Source: JACCTU01 sp963737405 (GTDB lineage: Bacteria; Actinomycetota; Thermoleophilia; Gaiellales; Gaiellaceae). Taken from it: a stretch of DNA of 64,000 nt. Under the pieces are notes generated by a model. It saw only the letters and a program-made list of their open reading frames with translations, was not told the DNA's origin and ran no database searches. Shown here piece after piece: positions 60,011 through 64,000 of the stretch. The stretch is from assembly GCA_963737405.1 (NCBI GenBank), contig CAVTSL010000009.1, positions 62,001 to 126,000 of the forward strand, written 5' to 3'. A program made the position numbers and the translations under genes. The first letter of the stretch is position 1. Each line of letters starts with the position of its first letter.

Positions 60011-60877
60011 CTACGCCCGGATGAAGTTCGAATAGCCGGAGACGTAGCCCGGCTGCACCTGCGACTGCGAGAGGAACGCGCGCACCTTCGTCTTCCGCGC
60101 GACGCGTGCGCTCACGGTCGCGAGCGAGACGGTCGAGGACGACTGGCTCTGCGCGAGCGTGAAGCGCTTCACCGTCACCCAGCGACGAGTGCGCGGCGCC
60201 CAGCGCGCGATGTACGCGACGCGGCCCGCGAACGACTTGCCCGCGACGACCGTCACGGCGAAACGGTTCTTCGCGACCCTGCGCAGCGAGATGCGCGGAC
60301 GGACGTTCACCGTCGCGGACGGGCTCGTGGCGCGGCGGTACTCGACCGAGTACGTCGTCTGGATGCGCGGCTGCGCCTCGTAGCGCCACGCGCCGTCCGT
60401 CCCGGTCGTCAGCTCGACGCGCTCGACGCTGCCGCCGAACGGGCGGACGACGAGCGTCACCGGCTGGCCCGACGTCTTCGTGGAGATCGCGCCCGACAGC
60501 ACGACGTCCCCGCCGAAGATCAGGCTCGACTTGGACGCGCTGAGCGTGACCGTGGCCGCCGGCGCGCGGACGACGACGGTGCCGCGGGTCAGCCTCCGCG
60601 TTCCGTCCCGGTACCGGAGGGTGCCGTTCTGCTCGAACGTGTGCGAGAACGACTGGCCCGGCGTCAGGATCCCCGAGCTGAAAAGCCCGGAGTCGAAGAC
60701 GACCGAGCGGTTGACCGTGTCGTTGTTCGTCCAGGTGATCGCGTCGCCGACGTCGATCGTGACCGAGGCCGGCACGAAGCCGGTCCTCGTGATCGCCACG
60801 TTCTTCGTTGCAGCGACTGCCGACGGTGCGACCGCGAGTGCGAGCACCGCCGGGACGAGCGTCAAGAGTCGTTTCAT
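60011..60877 (-). CDS. Secreted cupredoxin-like protein without the copper ligands
   Basis: This 288-residue protein starts at ATG 60877 with a signal peptide (KRLLTLVPAVLALAVAPSAVA). The first about 90 residues follow the blue-copper pattern: TGFVPASVTIDVGDAITWTNND, quoted here in part as FVPASVTIDVGDAITW, and GQSFSHTFEQNGTLRY. The usual first His is replaced (NDTVNRSVV in place of xxHxV), and the C-terminal Cys-His-Met set is absent (RYRDGTRR). Two further beta-sandwich-like units follow. It is probably a structural or binding protein on the envelope. Confidence 0.78.
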   Translation of the reverse strand: MKRLLTLVPAVLALAVAPSAVAATKNVAITRTGFVPASVTIDVGDAITWTNNDTVNRSVVFDSGLFSSGILTPGQSFSHTFEQNGTLRYRDGTRRLTRGTVVVRAPAATVTLSASKSSLIFGGDVVLSGAISTKTSGQPVTLVVRPFGGSVERVELTTGTDGAWRYEAQPRIQTTYSVEYRRATSPSATVNVRPRISLRRVAKNRFAVTVVAGKSFAGRVAYIARWAPRTRRWVTVKRFTLAQSQSSSTVSLATVSARVARKTKVRAFLSQSQVQPGYVSGYSNFIRA

Positions 60878-61004
60878 CGTTGTCGATCCCTCCTCGTCCC
60901 TGGTGATGCCCGGCGACGGAGCTCGCATGCGGGGCGGCGAAAGTCCTTACATCGCGCTCAACCGCGGACAGCCGGGATCGGCCGCCTGCTATCAAAGCCC
61001 TTAC

Positions 61005-61664
61005 ATGAGGTCGCTCGTGACGGGAGGGACCGGTCGCGTGGGGAGCGCGATCGCTGCGCGGATCTCGGCCGAGGGCGGCACGGTCGTCGCCGCGGGACGA
61101 GCCGACGGCGACCTCTCCAGAGCCGACGAGGCGCGCGCCCTGGTCGAGCGGGCTGTGGCCGAGCTCGGCGGCCTCGACCTCGTCGTGCACGCTGCATCCG
61201 ACGGATTCGCGCCGAAGCGGTTCGAGGAGGTGACGGAGGCGGACTGGGACGCCGCGCACGGCGCGACGGCGAAGGGAGCGTTCTTCGTCGCGCAGGCCGC
61301 CGCGCCGCACCTGCGAGCCTCGCGCGGCGTGCTGATCCTGATCGAGGACGTCGCCGCCTACCAGCCCTGGCCGTCGTTCGCGGCGCACTGTGCGGCGAAG
61401 GCCGCCGAGGCGATGCTGACCCGCGTGCTCGCACGCGCGCTCGCGCCCGAGGTCCGCGTCTGCGGCGTCGCGCCCGGTCCGGTCGCGGTCGAGCCGGAGC
61501 AGGAAGAGCGACGGGCCAGGGAGACGCTCCTCCGGCGCGTCGGCTCCCCGGACGACGTCGCCGACGCGGTGCTCTACCTCTCGCGCGCGCAGTTCGTCAC
61601 GGGCACGTCGCTCGTCGTGGACGGAGGCCGGCTGCTCGAAACCGGAACGAGGGCCAATGCGTAA
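61005..61664 (+). CDS. SDR-family oxidoreductase with His in place of the catalytic Tyr
   Basis: This 219-residue short-chain dehydrogenase-like protein has the cofactor motif LVTGGTGRVGSAIAARI (about 4-20), VVHAASDGFAPKRFEEV and the C-terminal VAPGPVAV and SLVVDGGRLL. The YxxxK step reads HCAAKAAEAML: Lys is kept but Tyr is His. The catalytic Ser is also missing from IEDVAAYQPW. It may be a pteridine-reductase-like member with altered chemistry. Confidence 0.85.
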   Translation: MRSLVTGGTGRVGSAIAARISAEGGTVVAAGRADGDLSRADEARALVERAVAELGGLDLVVHAASDGFAPKRFEEVTEADWDAAHGATAKGAFFVAQAAAPHLRASRGVLILIEDVAAYQPWPSFAAHCAAKAAEAMLTRVLARALAPEVRVCGVAPGPVAVEPEQEERRARETLLRRVGSPDDVADAVLYLSRAQFVTGTSLVVDGGRLLETGTRANA

Positions 61665-61738
61665 AACGAGTGACTGTGGCCAGCACCGCCCTGAAGCGCG
61701 CCTTGCCGCCTGCGGCCCGCTCGGCGAGGATCTACCTC

Positions 61739-62284
61739 GTGTCTGAGCCTCAGCTGAGCGACTCGGAGCTCCTGCTCCGGGTCGGGCACGGAGACGGCGG
61801 GGCGTTCGAGACGCTCTACCGCCGCTACGCGCGACCGGTCTTCGGCCTGGCGTTGCGGCGGCTCGGCGACCGCACGCGTGCGGAGGAAGCCGTGCAGGAG
61901 ACCTTCACCTCCGTCTGGCGCTCCGCCCGCACGTACAAGCCCGAGCGGGGCCCGGGCGCGCCGTGGCTCTACGCCGTCGCGCGGAACGCGATCGTCGACG
62001 GGGCCCGCACGCGGGTCGATCCCGTCGCGGAGGCGAACGACGAGCCCTCCGGGGACGCGGGGCCGCCCGAGCGCGCCGAGCAGAGCTGGACGACATGGCG
62101 CGTGCACCGTGCGATGGAGGAGCTGCCCGAGACCGAGCGCGTCGTGCTCGAGCTCGCGTACTGGCGCGGGCTGTCGCAGAGCGAGATCGCGACGAGCCTC
62201 CGCATCCCGCTCGGCACCGTCAAGACGCGCACGCGCAGCGGGCTCCACCGGCTTGCGGACCTCCTCGAAGGCGAGTTCAGGTGA
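61739..62284 (+). CDS. ECF RNA polymerase sigma factor
   Basis: This 181-residue protein starts at GTG 61739. Region 2 is FETLYRRYARPVFGLALRRLG, seen here in part as LYRRYARPVFGLALRRL, then RAEEAVQETFTSVWRSA and GAPWLYAVARNAIVDGAR. Region 4 is LPETERVVLELAYWRG, SQSEIATSLRIPLGTVKTRT. It is of the SigK or SigL-like kind. It is translationally coupled to a membrane anti-sigma factor. Confidence 0.92.
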   Translation: MSEPQLSDSELLLRVGHGDGGAFETLYRRYARPVFGLALRRLGDRTRAEEAVQETFTSVWRSARTYKPERGPGAPWLYAVARNAIVDGARTRVDPVAEANDEPSGDAGPPERAEQSWTTWRVHRAMEELPETERVVLELAYWRGLSQSEIATSLRIPLGTVKTRTRSGLHRLADLLEGEFR

Positions 62285-62865
62285 AAGCGCCGGACTTCGA
62301 CGAGCTGGTCGGCGACGTCCCCGCCGACGAACGGGAGCGGCTCCGCCGTGCGCACGACCTCCTGGTCTCTGCCGGCCCGCCGCCGGAGCTCCCCGAGGGG
62401 ATGGCCTCGCCGCCGGTTCGCGGGTTTCCCCGCCGGCGCGTCGCCGCGCTGCTGATCGCGGCGGCGATCGGCGTGACCGCGTTCGCGGCCGGTTGGCTGC
62501 TGCGCGGCGGCGACGACTTCGACGTCCGCGCCGCCGTCCCGATGCGGGCGACCGCGAATGCACCCGGTGCCGCGGGGCTGATCGAGCTCGGCTACGGCGA
62601 CGACGACGGCAACTGGCCGATGGTCGTCAAGGTCGAAGGGCTCCGCCCTCTGCCGAAGGGCGGCTACTACGAGCTGCTGCTGACGATCAAGGGCAAGCCG
62701 GTCGCGGTCTGCGGCTCGTTCAAGGTGAAGCCGGAGGGACAGACCGAAGTGCGACTCGGCGCCTCGTACGACCTGCGCAGGTTCGACGGCTGGGTCGTGC
62801 GGCCGTACATGCACGGCCGCGACAAGTTCAACCGGACGATCGTGCTCCGGACGTCGCGAACGTAG
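62281..62865 (+). CDS. Membrane anti-sigma factor (RskA-like)
   Basis: This 194-residue protein starts at GTG overlapping the sigma stop (GTGA). A short cytoplasmic N-terminal part without a zinc-binding HxxxCxxC is followed by one helix (VAALLIAAAIGVTAFAAGWLL, seen in part as AALLIAAAIGVTAFA) and an extracytoplasmic RskA-type domain (LPKGGYYELLLTIKGKPVAVCGSF, in part KGGYYELLLTIKGK). It would hold the sigma factor until an envelope signal. The 3' end overlaps the convergent secreted-protein gene by 38 nt. Confidence 0.87.
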   Translation: MKAPDFDELVGDVPADERERLRRAHDLLVSAGPPPELPEGMASPPVRGFPRRRVAALLIAAAIGVTAFAAGWLLRGGDDFDVRAAVPMRATANAPGAAGLIELGYGDDDGNWPMVVKVEGLRPLPKGGYYELLLTIKGKPVAVCGSFKVKPEGQTEVRLGASYDLRRFDGWVVRPYMHGRDKFNRTIVLRTSRT

Positions 62866-63748
62866 CCGCGTCGCTCGCGCCGAAGACGAGCGTCCGCGAC
62901 GGCCAGCCGGTGAAGCGCGCCCGAAACGACCCGGCGAAGGTGCCGGTGGTCGTCGCCACGCCGCACGAGCCGACGACGCTCTCGACGGTGCGGCCGGGTG
63001 TGAACGTGCCGGCGCCGGCGAGCGGGAGGCCGGCGGGCGCCCGCACCATGACCGTCGACCCGGCGAACGCGAGGGGGTCGAGGCCCGTGAGCTCCAGCCG
63101 GTGGTACCACGCGCCGCCGCGCACCGCCTGGCGGAAGCTCACGGCCAGGTAGCCGTCTCCGTCGGGCGATGCGGTCAGACCGTGCAGCCCGCGGAAGGCC
63201 CGGAGCTGCGTCGACGGCGAGCAGACGGTCGGGGGCGCCGAGCAGTCGAGGCCGCCACCGTCGTTGAAGACGATCGTTCCCGCGAGCCGGGAGCGCCGGA
63301 TCGTGCCGAAGAACCGGGTCCCGGTGCGCACGGCGAACCGGCCGCGCAACGTGACCGGCAGCTGCACGAAGCCGCCGCGGCAGCCGAAGCTCTGCGCGAC
63401 CGGTCGCGCGGGGCCGCTCGGTGCGATCGTCATGTGCACCGTGAGGCTCGAGCCGACCTGGCCGGCGACCCGCCACGTCCCTCGCGTGCCGTTGAAGGAG
63501 ACAGTGCTCGTCGAGCGCGCGTTCGCGCGAAGGTCGTGCGACTCGGTCGCCCGACCTGTGCGCCGGAGCGTGACGCCGACGATCTCGCCGCCGGTGAACT
63601 CGTGCGCGGGAACACTCGCGGAGACGTTCCAGCCGCCGCCGAGCGCCGACGGGGAGACGAAGAGCGAGACGTGGTCGACGGCCGCCGCCGACGCGGGCGC
63701 TACCAATGCGCCGACCACTGCTGCCACGGTGAACCACGCGCGTCTCAC
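62828..63748 (-). CDS. Secreted beta-rich protein of unknown function
   Basis: This 306-residue protein begins with a signal peptide (RRAWFTVAAVVGALVAPASA). The mature part is beta-rich with Gly, Thr and Ser and has four or five Cys (SFGCRGGFVQL, LDCSAPPTVCSPS, GSCGVATTTG), which may form disulfides. A G-AAGGGAAGAGAG segment before the start may act as the ribosome site. I do not recognise the family. It is convergent with the anti-sigma gene and may be among the envelope proteins of that regulon, which is a guess. Confidence 0.72.
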   Translation of the reverse strand: MRRAWFTVAAVVGALVAPASAAAVDHVSLFVSPSALGGGWNVSASVPAHEFTGGEIVGVTLRRTGRATESHDLRANARSTSTVSFNGTRGTWRVAGQVGSSLTVHMTIAPSGPARPVAQSFGCRGGFVQLPVTLRGRFAVRTGTRFFGTIRRSRLAGTIVFNDGGGLDCSAPPTVCSPSTQLRAFRGLHGLTASPDGDGYLAVSFRQAVRGGAWYHRLELTGLDPLAFAGSTVMVRAPAGLPLAGAGTFTPGRTVESVVGSCGVATTTGTFAGSFRARFTGWPSRTLVFGASDAATFATSGARSSG

Positions 63749-63788
63749 AGCCGCTCTCTTCCCTTAGGACGCGGGCCCGAAGCGCCGG

Positions 63789-64000
63789 TTAGGGCGCGGT
63801 GCGGTCGTTCGCGACGAACGCGGCGTGCGTGATCGGCATCCGCTCCGCGAAGAGCCGCTCGACCGCCTCTGCATACCGGCGGATCTCGCGCTGCGCCGCC
63901 TCCGCCGCGCGCAGCGACACGAAGTTCATGAGCGCCCGCGCGTTGACCGTCCAGTAGAACTCGGTGTAGGCGCCGACCGGCAGCACCGCTCGCGCGAGCT
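63789..64000 (-). CDS. thyX: FAD-dependent thymidylate synthase ThyX, 3' part
   Basis: The last 69 or so residues of ThyX enter from the right edge: LPVGAYTEFYWTVNARALM, NFVSLRAAEAAQREIRRYAE, then MPITHAAFVANDR. The YTEFYWTVNARxLMNF block carries conserved nucleotide-binding residues. ThyX makes dTMP from dUMP with methylene-tetrahydrofolate, NADPH and FAD. The 5' part lies beyond the window. Confidence 0.9.
   Translation of the reverse strand, partial: LARAVLPVGAYTEFYWTVNARALMNFVSLRAAEAAQREIRRYAEAVERLFAERMPITHAAFVANDRTAP

Noticed and set aside
59351..62284. A 977-codon open frame joining superoxide dismutase to the ECF sigma factor.
   Set aside because: The middle is antisense to two real genes and has low-complexity Arg/Asp text. 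A terminator and a repaired SOD stop at 59957 show two separate genes.

Overview
A high-GC (about 70%), gene-dense window with no rRNA or tRNA genes that I could find. FAD-dependent thymidylate synthase (ThyX), a FolE2/MptA-type GTP cyclohydrolase, PadR plus DUF1700-like pairs, an ECF42-type sigma factor and very tight gene packing point to Actinomycetota. A deep-branching soil group such as Thermoleophilia (Gaiellales/Solirubrobacterales) is my inference from gene content, not a measurement.

Layout. 1-9.8 kb: small metabolic and regulatory genes (YcaQ-like, cupin, GNAT, VOC, RibD-like, TOPRIM, LysE/AraC pair, class II amidotransferase, DMT transporter). 9.8-17.6 kb: cyclase/ATPase regulator, PrmC-like methylase, ArsR-SRPBCC operon, DGPF-ECF42 module, small enzymes. 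17.6-26 kb: hydrolase, MMPL transporter, DUF4389, FMO with a TPR-LuxR regulator, PEP-mutase-like enzyme, DUF488. 26-31.7 kb: MoxR-DUF58-VWA-secreted protein-VWA operon, then PadR/DUF1700-like. 31.7-35.4 kb: intradiol dioxygenase with a two-component system, and divergent PepSY and Usp genes. 35.4-39.8 kb: a five-gene polar amino acid ABC operon ending in a PLP enzyme. 39.8-41.8 kb: a small accessory island with a gene-poor stretch, a PTT-repeat secreted protein overlapping a sortase, and an integrase remnant. 41.8-48 kb: PAS-LuxR, aquaporin, zinc ribbon, glycosyltransferase-like membrane protein, primary sigma factor, asparaginase. 48-52 kb: ArsR regulator and three tandem paralogous MFS exporters. 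52-58 kb: Fpg, dehydrogenase, MaoC, MFS, PAP2, truncated histidine kinase, MptA. 58-64 kb: SOD-PlsY, a second divergent SOD, a cupredoxin-like protein, SDR, ECF sigma/anti-sigma, a secreted protein and the 3' end of thyX.

Two window-wide patterns stand out. First, at least 13 otherwise well-preserved genes are split by single-base frameshifts, nearly all insertions; this looks like residual assembly error and affects how every split gene should be read. Second, many genes begin exactly 6 or 7 nt after a TANNNT -10-like hexamer with no ribosome-binding site, the architecture of leaderless transcripts. Two genes with this spacing have ATC, not ATG/GTG/TTG, at the start position.
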